From: Mycolicibacterium mageritense
Lineage (GTDB): Bacteria > Actinomycetota > Actinomycetes > Mycobacteriales > Mycobacteriaceae
Direction: 5' to 3'
DNA: 64,000 nt
NCBI RefSeq assembly: GCF_010727475.1
Contig: NZ_AP022567.1
Span: 2,480,001-2,544,000, forward strand
Below the pieces are notes generated by a model that was given only the letters and a program-made list of their open reading frames with translations, had not been told where the DNA came from and did no database searches. Both the position numbers and the translations under genes were made by a program. Of this stretch, positions 16,318 through 24,957 are shown piece after piece; position 1 is the first letter of the stretch, and the number at the start of each line of letters is the position of its first letter.

Positions 16318-17718
16318 ATGCCGGCCACTCCAGCGCCGCCGGGCAATCCGACGCCGGTAGCCCCGTCGGTTCCGATCAGCCCAAGCCACCCCGGGAGCAG
16401 TGCACCTGCCCCGGTGTTCGATCCCACGCCGTACATCAACGCGCAGGAACAGAACCTCGCGGATTATCTGAATCAACCGGTCCAGGACATCCTCGCCAAG
16501 CTCGGGCTCCCGCCGCTGCCCAACGGTGCACCGCCGCCAGGTGAACCGCCGCCGGAGGGACAGCCGGGGCCCGCGAATCCCATGGATCCCAGCGCGATGA
16601 TCCAGCCTGTGCTCGACGCACTCGGCACGTTGGGAACCGGGATCTTCGACAGCGTCGACCCGACCAAGATGTTCGAGGGCATCTCGAAGGCATTCGAGTC
16701 CGCATCCAGCTCGGTGCAAGAAGCACTCGGCTCGATGGAGGGCATGTGGTCGGGGGCTTCGGGCACCTCGGCCGCCGCCAAGACCGGCGAGACGCTGGCC
16801 AACGGTGCCCAGGTGGCATCCCAGTCCGCGGGGTTGGGTGCCAACCTGTCGACGTCGGTGGCCGATGTTCAGCAGGCCCAGATTCGGTTGTTGCAGATCA
16901 TCGACGAGTACAACGCCAAGATCGCGGCCATCGGGCCCAACATCATCTTCCCGTGGGGCCAGGCCCAGGCCGTCGAGGCGGCGACCCAAGCCATCACCAT
17001 GACCACCGAGGTCATCACCGAGCTGCAGACCACGCTGGCCGCGCAGGGCGGCGAAGCCGCCGCGATCGGTGCGCCGACGGCACTGGCACAGGCGCCGACG
17101 GCCGCTTCTTCCATGATCAGCCCGATGATCCAGATGGCGACGGGCCTGGCGTCACCGCTGATGCAGGTTGCGACCGAAGGGCTGTCGACCGGCATGCAGA
17201 CCATCACCGGTGCGGTGCAGAGCGGCGTGGAAACCGCGACGGGGCTTGCCTCGAGCCTCAGCGGCGCCGCGGGGAAGGGTGCCGACACCGCCGCGTCCAC
17301 GGCCAGTGGCACCGGTGGCGCCGGGATGGCTCCGCTGAGCAAGGCCGGCGGAGGCGGCGGAGGAGGAGTACACGGTGGCGGAGGTGGCGGCGGCTCGTCG
17401 TCGGTGGCCCCGTCACGCATGATGACGCCGATGTCGATGCCCACCACCGAATCGACCAACGCCGTCCAGGGTGCCGTCAAACCCGCGTCCGTGTCCGGCG
17501 CGAGCATGGGCGGCGGCGGCATGGGCGGCGCCGGGATGATGGGCGCCGGCCACGGCGCGGGCAAGGCCGGAGTCGACGGCAGCGGACACAATGCCGCGGC
17601 GTTCCTGCACACCTCCGATCAGGGCGACGAGATCGTCGGGGATCTCGGCAATGTGGCCCCGCCGGTGATCGGTGAGATCGACCCCAACGACAGTCCAGAC
17701 ATCGAACTGAGAATCTGA
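16318..17718 (+). CDS. EspA/EspE-like ESX substrate with Gly-rich C-terminus
   Basis: 466 residues. Pro-rich N-terminus (1-90), then a helical region with a WSGASG turn (WxG-like, about residue 142), a coiled section (VADVQQAQIRLLQIIDEYNA) and a long Gly/Ala/Met-rich C-terminus (GGGGGGGVHGGGGGGG). It begins 3 bases after the espC-like stop. The pair resembles espA-espC or espE-espF, whose products are exported together. The acidic tail DPNDSPDIELRI is notable. Exact family is uncertain; PPE-like or EspB-like are alternatives. Confidence 0.6.
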   Translation: MPATPAPPGNPTPVAPSVPISPSHPGSSAPAPVFDPTPYINAQEQNLADYLNQPVQDILAKLGLPPLPNGAPPPGEPPPEGQPGPANPMDPSAMIQPVLDALGTLGTGIFDSVDPTKMFEGISKAFESASSSVQEALGSMEGMWSGASGTSAAAKTGETLANGAQVASQSAGLGANLSTSVADVQQAQIRLLQIIDEYNAKIAAIGPNIIFPWGQAQAVEAATQAITMTTEVITELQTTLAAQGGEAAAIGAPTALAQAPTAASSMISPMIQMATGLASPLMQVATEGLSTGMQTITGAVQSGVETATGLASSLSGAAGKGADTAASTASGTGGAGMAPLSKAGGGGGGGVHGGGGGGGSSSVAPSRMMTPMSMPTTESTNAVQGAVKPASVSGASMGGGGMGGAGMMGAGHGAGKAGVDGSGHNAAAFLHTSDQGDEIVGDLGNVAPPVIGEIDPNDSPDIELRI

Positions 17719-17733
17719 GTCAGGAGTTTTGAC

Positions 17734-18030
17734 ATGGCCAACACCAACGACTTTGCGATGCAGCCCACCGAGGTCGCCGATGCGACCAAGCAGCTCGACG
17801 ATCTCGCGAGCCGCGTCGAGAAGGTCATGCAGACCGAGGCGCCCAACCTGACCGTGACCGCGTCCGGCCGTGACGAGGTGTCGCAGCGGGTCGCGTCGAC
17901 CCTCAATGAGGTGCATGCCGCCTTCACGCGCTCGTCCGACCAGGGCATCAACGAGGTTCGCGAGGTTGCTGCGACGCTGCGCAAGCACACCGGCGACGTC
18001 GTCGCGATCGATCAGGACTTTGCTGTCTAG
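17734..18030 (+). CDS. PE-domain protein
   Basis: 98 residues, start ATG with CAGGAG upstream. Helix-turn-helix layout with VADATKQLDDLASRV, the polar turn TASGRDEVS and a second helix ending HTGDVVAIDQDFAV, matching PE35/PE36-type proteins made of the PE domain alone. A canonical Pro-Glu near the N-terminus is not seen. PE proteins pair with the PPE protein encoded next and are exported as a heterodimer by ESX. Confidence 0.7.
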   Translation: MANTNDFAMQPTEVADATKQLDDLASRVEKVMQTEAPNLTVTASGRDEVSQRVASTLNEVHAAFTRSSDQGINEVREVAATLRKHTGDVVAIDQDFAV

Positions 18031-18081
18031 TTAGCTGGCAATCGAATCCGCGGGTTGTTTCGACCGGAGGGGGGTTAGACC

Positions 18082-19167
18082 ATGGGTTTCACCAATGTCG
18101 CGTGGGAGTCGCGCAGCACGGAGCAGCTCGCCCGTGACCTGACCGACGGTCCGGGGCCCACGTCCGTCGGGCAGGCGGGTGCCGCATGGGTGCGCGTCGC
18201 CAATGAATTGGCAAGTGTGTCGGCCGATTTCGACAAGATCGTGGAGCGCATCAAGGCCTCGTTCGCCAGCCAGGGATCCGAAGCCGCCACCCGCAAGCTC
18301 GAAGAGTTCGGCAAGTGGCTGCAGGCCATCAGCCTGAGCGCCGCGGCCAACGGCCAACGCGCCGAGGAAGCCGCCGTCGCGAACACCGTCGCGATCATGG
18401 CCATGCCGAGTGTTTCCGAGGCCATCGAGGCCAAGGCGTCGCAGGACATGATGGCCTCGCTGGCGGCATACAACGGCGCCATCCTCACCGGTCGGTTCGC
18501 CGAGTTCGACGAAGCCGCCACCGCTGATCAGGCCAACGCTGCCGCCGTCATGCAGCAGTACGAAGAAGCGTGCAACGCCCTGGCCCAGCCATGGGACCAG
18601 CCGCTGCCGCCCGATGTCGCCAAGGGCGACGCGCTGAAGGCCGAGCAGGACGCCAAGGCCGGCGAAGGCTCGGGTGGCGGCGCAGGCGGCGGCGGGGCCG
18701 GGGGCGCCGGTGTGGCGCCTGCCCCGTTAGCTCCGTTCCGGGCCAACACCACCGCTTCGACCGGCGAGGCCAAGCCATTGCAGAAAGTCGCGGCCACGGG
18801 CGCTGGTGGTGGCAGCGGCATGGGCGGCGGCTATGGCCCGATGGCCGGTGCCCACGGCCGCGGCGACAACAACCGGGAGCACGAATCCTCGCTTCCCGCA
18901 GCCACATTGGCCGGTGGCGGCGAACCCGGTGCGGGCTTGTCGGACACCGGAGGCTCGTGGCTGCCCGCAGCGCAACAGAGCGATGCGCCGTTCACCGTGT
19001 CCAACGTCAGCTGGGGCCCCAACACGTCGGTGTTCGATGAGTTGGTGGTACCGGAGGGGCCTGAGGCTCCCGGGTTCGCCGACGAGCCGGAGCGCACTCT
19101 CGAGCAGGTGTCAGATCGCTGGGTGGCACCGCCTGTGATCGGCGTGGACAAGGGGCTGTCGATATGA
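18082..19167 (+). CDS. PPE-family protein
   Basis: 361 residues. The first 180 residues form the helical PPE-like domain (AAWVRVANELASVSADFDKI, EEFGKWLQAISLSAAANGQR, MPSVSEAIEAKASQDMMASL) with the characteristic alternating helices, though the Pro-Pro-Glu triplet is not conserved. A Gly-rich linker and a C-terminal segment with VAPPVIGVDKG follow. Lies between PE and EspG genes, the classic arrangement for a PE/PPE pair and its chaperone. Its stop overlaps the espG start. Confidence 0.75.
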   Translation: MGFTNVAWESRSTEQLARDLTDGPGPTSVGQAGAAWVRVANELASVSADFDKIVERIKASFASQGSEAATRKLEEFGKWLQAISLSAAANGQRAEEAAVANTVAIMAMPSVSEAIEAKASQDMMASLAAYNGAILTGRFAEFDEAATADQANAAAVMQQYEEACNALAQPWDQPLPPDVAKGDALKAEQDAKAGEGSGGGAGGGGAGGAGVAPAPLAPFRANTTASTGEAKPLQKVAATGAGGGSGMGGGYGPMAGAHGRGDNNREHESSLPAATLAGGGEPGAGLSDTGGSWLPAAQQSDAPFTVSNVSWGPNTSVFDELVVPEGPEAPGFADEPERTLEQVSDRWVAPPVIGVDKGLSI

Positions 19168-19976
19168 CGGCGTCTCTGCAGCCCCAGTTCGTGCTCACCG
19201 ACGATGAGTTGCAGGTGGCAGCCGCTCGCGTCGGGGTGCAGAGCTTCCCGACGGTGCTCGCGGTACGGCCACGGCATGCCACCCTCGACAAGCTTCACGC
19301 GGCATTCGACAACGCGACCCGGGCTCTGACTTCGCGCGAGGTGATCATCGACGGGGTCGTGGAGCCCGACCTCGTGCCGATCCTGCAGGCGCTGCAACGG
19401 CCCGACCGTGAACTGGCGCTGCGATTGGTGACGCCGGAAGGCACGGCGCGCATCTGCGCGGTGCGCCGCGGCGGGCTGGGCGTCCTCGCCCGGCGTATCG
19501 GTCACGAGATCACACTGCGCGTCATCGGTCACGGCACCGAATTACGCGACGTGGTGTCCGCGTTGTTGGCCGAGCTGCCACGTGCCGCCGCCGCGGACGT
19601 GACCCCGGTCGGCGCGCCGCTCGATGTGGTGGCCGAAAAGCTCTCCGGCACACACGATCCCGCCGTGCTGGCCGACCGCATCCGGGCGCTGGGAACCGAG
19701 CCTCGGGCCGCGATGCTGCTCGGCTCGGCGCTGGCGTCGCGTCAGGCATTCGGCGAGATCGTCTACTACGCGCTCAACACCGAAGAAGACCGGATCGTCC
19801 GCAGCCCGGCCGCCGTCGGCATCTTCTACACGAAGCGCGGTCGAATTGTGGGCGCGCCCAGCGCATCTCCCGCCGGGCAACTGTGGACCACACTGAAAGC
19901 CGGCTCCGATCACGCCATCACGCAGGCGATCGCGCAGCTGGTAGAGCTTTCCGACGAGGGATGGGGGGTTCCTTAG
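19164..19976 (+). CDS. espG: EspG-family PPE chaperone
   Basis: 270 residues with the EspG beginning FVLTDDELQVAAARVGVQSF, an arginine/valine-rich central strand region (ELALRLVTPEGTARICAVRR) and a C-terminal SPAAVGIFYTKRGRIVGAPS hairpin typical of the family. EspG proteins bind the hydrophobic tip of PPE proteins in the cytosol and hand PE/PPE pairs to EccA/EccC. Starts within the PPE stop codon (ATGA), so production is coupled to its client. Confidence 0.85.
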   Translation: MTASLQPQFVLTDDELQVAAARVGVQSFPTVLAVRPRHATLDKLHAAFDNATRALTSREVIIDGVVEPDLVPILQALQRPDRELALRLVTPEGTARICAVRRGGLGVLARRIGHEITLRVIGHGTELRDVVSALLAELPRAAAADVTPVGAPLDVVAEKLSGTHDPAVLADRIRALGTEPRAAMLLGSALASRQAFGEIVYYALNTEEDRIVRSPAAVGIFYTKRGRIVGAPSASPAGQLWTTLKAGSDHAITQAIAQLVELSDEGWGVP

Positions 19977-20051
19977 GGGGAATGGCACTTGGCCCAAAGG
20001 CAGAAATCATGAGCAACAACAGATCACGACCAGAAAGTGAGAAGTAGCGAA

Positions 20052-20321
20052 ATGACAGTTTCCCTCACACCGGCCGAGGCCGAGGCGAAGATCGATCAGA
20101 TCAACTCCGCCCGCGACCAGGCCGTGCAGAAGCTCAACCAGATCGAGGACGCACAGCAGCAGATGCTCTCGGCGTCCTGGCAGGGCACGTCCGCGGGCAA
20201 CTACGGGCGCGTCTCGCAGGCGCAGCGCGAGGAGTTCGACCAGCTGATCTCCACGCTGAACAACATCGTCGACAAGGGCTCCGAGCACATCCGCGCGGTG
20301 GCCAACCTGGACCAGGGCTAA
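20052..20321 (+). CDS. WXG100 protein (Esx, first of pair)
   Basis: 89 residues. Helix - WQG turn - helix (SASWQGTSAGNYGR), the canonical WXG100 motif at about residues 43-45. The length and the acidic helical ends fit EsxA/EsxB-type secreted proteins. Start ATG at 20052 with a GA-rich site (GAAAGTGAGAAG) upstream. The partner gene begins 15 bp after its stop; the two should form a heterodimer recognised by EccC. There is no obvious YxxxD/E at its C-terminus. Confidence 0.88.
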   Translation: MTVSLTPAEAEAKIDQINSARDQAVQKLNQIEDAQQQMLSASWQGTSAGNYGRVSQAQREEFDQLISTLNNIVDKGSEHIRAVANLDQG

Positions 20322-20336
20322 GGGAGGTAGGAAACA

Positions 20337-20627
20337 ATGGCTGCAGACGGCATTCTTTACAACTTCGGCGCCAACGCCGGGCACCTCGAGGACATCACCG
20401 GAATGGCCAACGCCATTCAGGAAGTCCGCGGCGACATCCAGAGCATCTTCCAGGCTCTGTCCACGGTGTACGAAGGTGACGGCGCCACGGCGCTGAACCA
20501 GGCGCACCAGGAAGTCAACAACATGCTCGACGAAGCGCTCAACACGGTGGTCAACACCCAGAAGCAGGCGCAGGATCAGCAGGACGCCATGCAGGCGATG
20601 GACAAGGCGAACGCAGCTGCGTTCTGA
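20337..20627 (+). CDS. WXG100-like protein (Esx, second of pair)
   Basis: 96 residues, helix - turn - helix. The turn reads YEGDGATAL: tyrosine replaces the tryptophan of WXG, as in several Esx partner proteins. Ribosome site GGGAGG precedes the ATG. A strong hairpin terminator lies 15 bp after the stop, marking the end of the PE-PPE-espG-esx-esx group. Confidence 0.88.
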   Translation: MAADGILYNFGANAGHLEDITGMANAIQEVRGDIQSIFQALSTVYEGDGATALNQAHQEVNNMLDEALNTVVNTQKQAQDQQDAMQAMDKANAAAF

Positions 20628-20641
20628 CCGGTAGCCGTGAG

Positions 20642-20671
20642 GCCCGGGCTTGCATGACCGCAAGCCCGGGC
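20642..20671 (+). terminator. Hairpin terminator after the esx pair
   Basis: Perfect 12-bp stem GCCCGGGCTTGC / GCAAGCCCGGGC with a 6-base loop (ATGACC), directly after the second esx gene and before an independent operon. No U-tract follows. Confidence 0.85.
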
Positions 20672-20713
20672 TTCGCGGCTTGAATCAGGATCTAGCTTCA
20701 GGAAGGCAGTTTC

Positions 20714-21049
20714 GTGGGTAAGGACAAACCCCAACTCGAAACACTGACAGATCAAATGAAGGGTTGGCAGGCAAAAGATGCCGACCTGAAAATCTCCGAA
20801 GCAGGCAAGACCAAGTACACAAACGCCATCAAGGCGCTCCGCGCCGAGCTGGTATCCGCACAAACCAAGCTCGCCGAGTTGAAGCAGATCGGGGATTCCG
20901 GTGCGTACCCCTCGGCAACAGCCACCAAAGCCGGGCTCGAGCAGAATGCCAAGACCCTGGACGAAACCCTTACGGCGTACATCGCATACCTGGACGCGTA
21001 CAACCAGACCGTGATCGACGCGTGTAACCGCATGGTGCAGTCCGGGTAG
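20714..21049 (+). CDS. Small helical protein, possible WXG100/EspC-type partner
   Basis: 111 residues, GTG start with AGGAAGG upstream. Nearly all-helical, with heptad-like spacing (ALRAELVSAQTKLAELKQIG; AKTLDETLTAYIAYLDAYNQ). No WXG triplet; the turn would be DSGAYPSA. First gene of a compact four-gene group ending at 24281. By position and shape it may be the partner of the large helical protein encoded next. Not assigned to a family. Confidence 0.6.
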   Translation: MGKDKPQLETLTDQMKGWQAKDADLKISEAGKTKYTNAIKALRAELVSAQTKLAELKQIGDSGAYPSATATKAGLEQNAKTLDETLTAYIAYLDAYNQTVIDACNRMVQSG

Positions 21050-21088
21050 TTTTGAAAATCGCCACAGTTGTGTCAGAACGGAGCAGTC

Positions 21089-22519
21089 ATGTGCTTTGAC
21101 GACATCGGAGACGCCATCGAGTCCGGCGCCGAATGGCTGGACAACTGGGGCGAGGAGAATCTGGGTCTGCCCGGGATGTTCACGGACTGGACCACGTACG
21201 ACGGCGAGTACAAGGACGGCAGCGGCAAGGTCGACCTCAGCGAAGTACCCGGCGGCTACCCGGTGGACGCCCTCAATGTCGCGCCCGGCTCATACACCAC
21301 GGTCGCATTCACCGATGTGTACGACAACATGAAGAACGCCGGCGAGAACGTCACGAACGGGCACGCTGCGATATGGGAACAGATCTCGAACACCATGTCG
21401 CAAGCCGTCATGACGTACAAGACCTTCCTGGAAGGCATCCGGGACTCCGACGATAACTGGGTAGGTAAGGCGGCGGATTCCGCCAACCAGAACATCACCA
21501 CGTCGTTCGCTCAATTGGATGGCGCATCCAAATCGTCCACCGCGATGGTCCATCTGGCGCCAGCCTTCGCCACGACCATCGGCAATGTGGTCAAGGAAGT
21601 CGTCCACCGCAAGAGTGACTACGACGACGACATGAGTTCCTGGCCCGATCACCGGGACCAGATCAAGCGGGAGTACGACACGCTCGCGCAGTCCGTCATG
21701 TCGGACTACGCCTCGAACATCGGCCAGATCGCGACGAAGAATCCAGACTTGACGGGTGGCAAGGAGAATCCCGAGAAGCCGGGACCGGCCGCCCCCACCA
21801 ACACTCCGACGAACTACGGTGGGCCGTCCAACAGCGGTGGCGGATCACCCAGTAAGGGTTCGGGCGCGGGCAAGCCGGACCTCTCCGGACTCAAGAAGAC
21901 CACGGCCAAACCGAATTTCGATCCCACGAAGCTGCAGCAGCAGACCACGCCGCAAAAGACCACGCCGCAGACGAGCACACCCAGCTTGCCGACCCAAGGG
22001 TTGACCGATGCGGCCAAGGCCGCACAGGATGCTGCCAGTCAGGGGCTCGACGCGGCGAAACAAGCCATGGATCAGGCGCTCGGCAACAATCAGAATCCGT
22101 CTGGTCTGCCTGAAGGCGTTCTTGGGCTCGGCCCGAAGGGGCTGAGCGGTGCGGGCAAGGGCACCGGAGGTGGCGGCGGCCGTGCAGGCGGTGGCAGCGG
22201 CAGCGGTTCGGGGGCACGCACGTCGCCGCTGGCCCGCAACGCCGGTACCGCAACGGCGGCTACCACGAAAAGCACCGGCGCGACGACCACGGCCGCGCGA
22301 TCCGGTATCAGTGCCGGTTCGGGTGCACCGGGCGCAGGGGCACCGGCTGCCGGGCATCGCGGCAACGGGGCCGACGGTTCGGTTCACAAGGCGAACAAGG
22401 CGTTGCGCCGCAAGAAGAACGGCGAGAACGTGATGGGCGACGCCGAGGCAGTGGTGGCGGTTGTCGGCGATGACACACAAGAACCGCGGATGGTTGTTCC
22501 GGCAGCTGCTGAGAAGTGA
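21089..22519 (+). CDS. Large helical ESX effector candidate (PPE/EspB-like)
   Basis: 476 residues from the ATG at 21089 (MCFDDIGDAIESGAEWLDNW), preceded by GGAG. A helical domain (about 85-235) carries a WVG turn (DDNWVGKAADSANQN), the position expected for WxG in PPE and EspB-type proteins. From about 240 onward the chain is disordered, with Pro/Thr/Gln and Gly/Ser/Ala repeats, ending in a short basic-then-acidic segment. The next two genes overlap end to start. A secreted PPE-like or EspB-like substrate of this ESX system is the best reading; no enzyme domain is seen. Confidence 0.6.
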   Translation: MCFDDIGDAIESGAEWLDNWGEENLGLPGMFTDWTTYDGEYKDGSGKVDLSEVPGGYPVDALNVAPGSYTTVAFTDVYDNMKNAGENVTNGHAAIWEQISNTMSQAVMTYKTFLEGIRDSDDNWVGKAADSANQNITTSFAQLDGASKSSTAMVHLAPAFATTIGNVVKEVVHRKSDYDDDMSSWPDHRDQIKREYDTLAQSVMSDYASNIGQIATKNPDLTGGKENPEKPGPAAPTNTPTNYGGPSNSGGGSPSKGSGAGKPDLSGLKKTTAKPNFDPTKLQQQTTPQKTTPQTSTPSLPTQGLTDAAKAAQDAASQGLDAAKQAMDQALGNNQNPSGLPEGVLGLGPKGLSGAGKGTGGGGGRAGGGSGSGSGARTSPLARNAGTATAATTKSTGATTTAARSGISAGSGAPGAGAPAAGHRGNGADGSVHKANKALRRKKNGENVMGDAEAVVAVVGDDTQEPRMVVPAAAEK

Positions 22520-23514
22520 CGTTTCTGTCGTCGGCGGCCCTGCTCTTGCCACCTGCCACGCCCCTTACGGATCCAACCCTGGATATCAGCGGTAGATGGC
22601 GCGGAGTGTCCGCATCCCCCGGCCGCTCCCCGGTGGACATGGCGGTACAAGCCGGGCGGGCGGCAATCTCCGCCTCCGCGGTGTCGTCCACCGACGTCCG
22701 GTGGACCCTGCATGCGGGTTCGGGATATCAAGGCCCGATGGGTTGGCCCATCCACCACGGGATCCAACACGGCATCGTCGGCAACGTAGGCAATGCGCTC
22801 GAGGTCAAGCAATACTGTGCCGCGGGCCTCACCACGTGGATCATGGCGTCCAGCATGCTCTCTGGCGATGACGGCGCAGTCGTGTGCACAGGTGCCGACA
22901 ACTGGTCGTGGGGCGACCGTTACGCGACCTCCCGCTCCGCGGGCGGGGAGCCGTTTTCAGATGTGGCGCACGCAGTCGTGCTCACCGGCGGCGACGGGTT
23001 CGCGGATATCCTCGGATACGGGACCGCAAGCTGTCCCGGTCAGGCCCGAGTGTGGCAGACCCGAGAGAGTTTCTGGGAGAACGCGTCACTCGACGATTAC
23101 CGCGCTGCCTATGAGCGTGCCGTTGCTGCGCACCGCCCAGAGGACGCCCGTGATTCCCTGCGGATGCTGGTTCGAGCGGTGAGGTCGGCACTTTCCGCGG
23201 CGGCGTTGAGTCCGCAGTACATCACTCATTTCATTCCGCATGGAACAGGCAGTGGCGAACCGTACCGAACCTTGGCCGACAAGATCGGGCTGCCGTGGTC
23301 GGAGGCCCTGTACGACTACCAGGTCGCCCAGGGATACCTCGCCGTCAGCACTCAGGTCGCCGGGCTGATTCATTGTGCCGAAACGGGTTTGAAGGCGGAT
23401 TCCATCGTGCTTCTGGTGGCCGCGGAGTACCAGCTGAGCGCCACGGCCGTGGTCCTCAGAATCCTGCGGACCCCGCAAGTATCAGGAGACGGCGACGTTA
23501 GGGTGATGGCGTGA
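22516..23514 (+). CDS. Ketoacyl-ACP synthase III-like protein with altered active site
   Basis: 332 residues, GTG start overlapping the preceding stop. The thiolase fold is recognisable: Cys101 in EVKQYCAAGLTTWIMAS aligns with the nucleophile motif of FabH-type synthases, and His242 in THFIPHGTGSGEPYRTLADK with the catalytic histidine. The motif expected to hold the catalytic Asn (GNTSAAS-like) reads YLAVSTQVAG, so the Asn is missing. It may therefore acylate or transfer rather than condense. FabH-like genes are not part of known ESX cores. Coupling on both sides (overlap with the effector candidate before it and the EspG-like gene after it) ties it to the secretion module. Confidence 0.65.
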   Translation: MTFLSSAALLLPPATPLTDPTLDISGRWRGVSASPGRSPVDMAVQAGRAAISASAVSSTDVRWTLHAGSGYQGPMGWPIHHGIQHGIVGNVGNALEVKQYCAAGLTTWIMASSMLSGDDGAVVCTGADNWSWGDRYATSRSAGGEPFSDVAHAVVLTGGDGFADILGYGTASCPGQARVWQTRESFWENASLDDYRAAYERAVAAHRPEDARDSLRMLVRAVRSALSAAALSPQYITHFIPHGTGSGEPYRTLADKIGLPWSEALYDYQVAQGYLAVSTQVAGLIHCAETGLKADSIVLLVAAEYQLSATAVVLRILRTPQVSGDGDVRVMA

Positions 23515-24281
23515 GCAGGATCCCGATGAATCACGTCGGCTCGATCGACGTGGTCGATCTCACCGTCGTGAGCCGCGATCATGGTCGGGATTTCATCCCG
23601 TTCCCATTCATGCAGACGCGTGCGTCCACAGTCGATCCCGAGGCTTTCGAGATGCACGCCCGCAAGGTGATCGAGAGGTTCTACAACGGTGACCTGAGTG
23701 TTCTCCAGAACTGGGCAGGCACCTACGTGCGGGCGGACATCCGCGTCGAAGCCCACGTCCAGTTCATCCCAGCGGACAAGACCAGCGTTCGTGTCGTCGC
23801 CCACCGAATGGGTGAGAAAGGCTACTTCGCGAGGCAGACAGACGCTGACGTGATCGAGATCTTCTCGTTGTCGCCTTACGATCTCGGTGAAGCAGTTGCG
23901 GAATCGATGGGCACGGTCACTCCCGGCAACCGCCCCGCGATCGTTGTCCCCGAGTACCAGGCACCCCCGTCGCCCGTCGAGGAAAGCGATGGGATTTCCG
24001 TCCGATCTCATCGCGACTCCGACGAGATCGCCAAGATCGCTCGTGGCGAGATCAGTGCACTGGCGACTGTGCAAAGCCATTGGCGGCCCACCCGCAGGTG
24101 GGGAGTCGACCGCGGGAAGAATGCGGTCGTGTGGGTGCGGGTACAAGATGACGGCGATTACCTGTATGCACCGGATTACACTGTGGCACAACCGATGTCA
24201 AAACCGCAGCTGGCTGCTCGGATCAACCGGCTGATTGCCGATGACGTCGCCGTGCTGCGCAGGTTCCGCGACGGCGCATAA
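23511..24281 (+). CDS. Second EspG-like chaperone
   Basis: 256 residues. The order of features follows EspG: an N-terminal strand region, a central TSVRVVAHRMGEKGYFARQT hairpin with DADVIEIFSLSPYDLGEAVA, and a C-terminal VWVRVQDDGDYLYAPDY strand close to the D-x-GRY motif of the family, then a final helix. EspG proteins are usually dedicated to one PPE family, so a second copy beside a large helical candidate effector suggests that effector is its client. GTG start overlaps the KAS-III-like stop. Confidence 0.65.
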   Translation: MSRIPMNHVGSIDVVDLTVVSRDHGRDFIPFPFMQTRASTVDPEAFEMHARKVIERFYNGDLSVLQNWAGTYVRADIRVEAHVQFIPADKTSVRVVAHRMGEKGYFARQTDADVIEIFSLSPYDLGEAVAESMGTVTPGNRPAIVVPEYQAPPSPVEESDGISVRSHRDSDEIAKIARGEISALATVQSHWRPTRRWGVDRGKNAVVWVRVQDDGDYLYAPDYTVAQPMSKPQLAARINRLIADDVAVLRRFRDGA

Positions 24282-24288
24282 CAGGGTC

Positions 24289-24753
24289 TCACCCGGCCCG
24301 CAGTTCGGTGAGTTCGTAGCGCGTACGCTGCACGAGGCCGGTTCCAACTTTCCACAAGCGCAACCATTCTCCGGTTTCCTGCTCCGTGAGTTCCCAGGCG
24401 ATCGCGCAGGTCGAGGGATCCACGGCGCGCACAGTGTTCGACTCCAACCCGCCGCCGACGATCACGATCGAACCGTCGGATCCGACGTAATCGTGGCTCA
24501 GCCCAAGTTGACAGACAGGTCCGGATTCGCCGGTCGACAGATCCCATTGCTGCCAACGGTCGTCGGTTCCGCCCTGGTCCAGGTAGATCTTGTCGCCGAT
24601 CACCCTGAAGTAGATGCCCGGTGTGGGCGCCGGGATCGAGGTGACCAGATCACCGGCCGCCGAGAATACTTGCCATTTGGCGGGTTTGGACCGCAGCCGA
24701 GCCATCGGCATCACCTGGTTCTCCACCGGAGTCAAATCGTAGTTCTCGTCCAG
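24289..24753 (-). pseudogene. 3' part of membrane-anchored beta-propeller-like gene cut by a transposon
   Basis: Encodes the C-terminal 154 residues (LDENYDLTPVENQV to TRYELTELRAG) of the protein whose first 347 codons lie at 28098-29138. The 3338-bp element at 24760-28097 separates them. The 6 bp ATAGCG at 24754-24759 is the duplicated target and encodes Arg-Tyr in frame on both sides. The fragment has strand-rich sequence with WQQWDLSTGE and VDPSTCAIAWELTEQ, like PQQ/WD propeller blades. Without the transposon the two parts make an uninterrupted 501-residue protein. Confidence 0.85.
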
Positions 24754-24759
24754 ATAGCG
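24754..24759. repeat. Target-site duplication, left copy
   Basis: ATAGCG directly before the left end of the TniA/B-like element; the identical sequence follows the right end at 28098-28103. Confidence 0.85.
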
Positions 24760-24784
24760 TGTTGACCGTCTCTCGGGATGACGA
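24760..24784 (+). repeat. Left terminal inverted repeat of the TniA/B-like element
   Basis: Begins TGTTGACCGTC and includes GATGACGA; pairs with the right end at 28073-28097 with five mismatches in 25. Confidence 0.85.
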
Positions 24785-24957
24785 CCACGAGGTACTCATC
24801 CGTCATTGAGCTTGCCGATGTGACCGTTGGCGTGGTCGCCAGGTTGATCTTGGTCGTGTGCACCATCAGTGTGACGAGGAACTGATGGGTCGCGCGGCAC
24901 CCCGCTGAAGTCTTGGTGGGCTCGCAGGGTGCCGCGCTGTAGTGCACGGAGGCACCG

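Noticed and set aside
20009..20047. 12-codon frame before the first esx gene
   Set aside because: It is too short and has no feature to support translation, though a leader-peptide role cannot be excluded.
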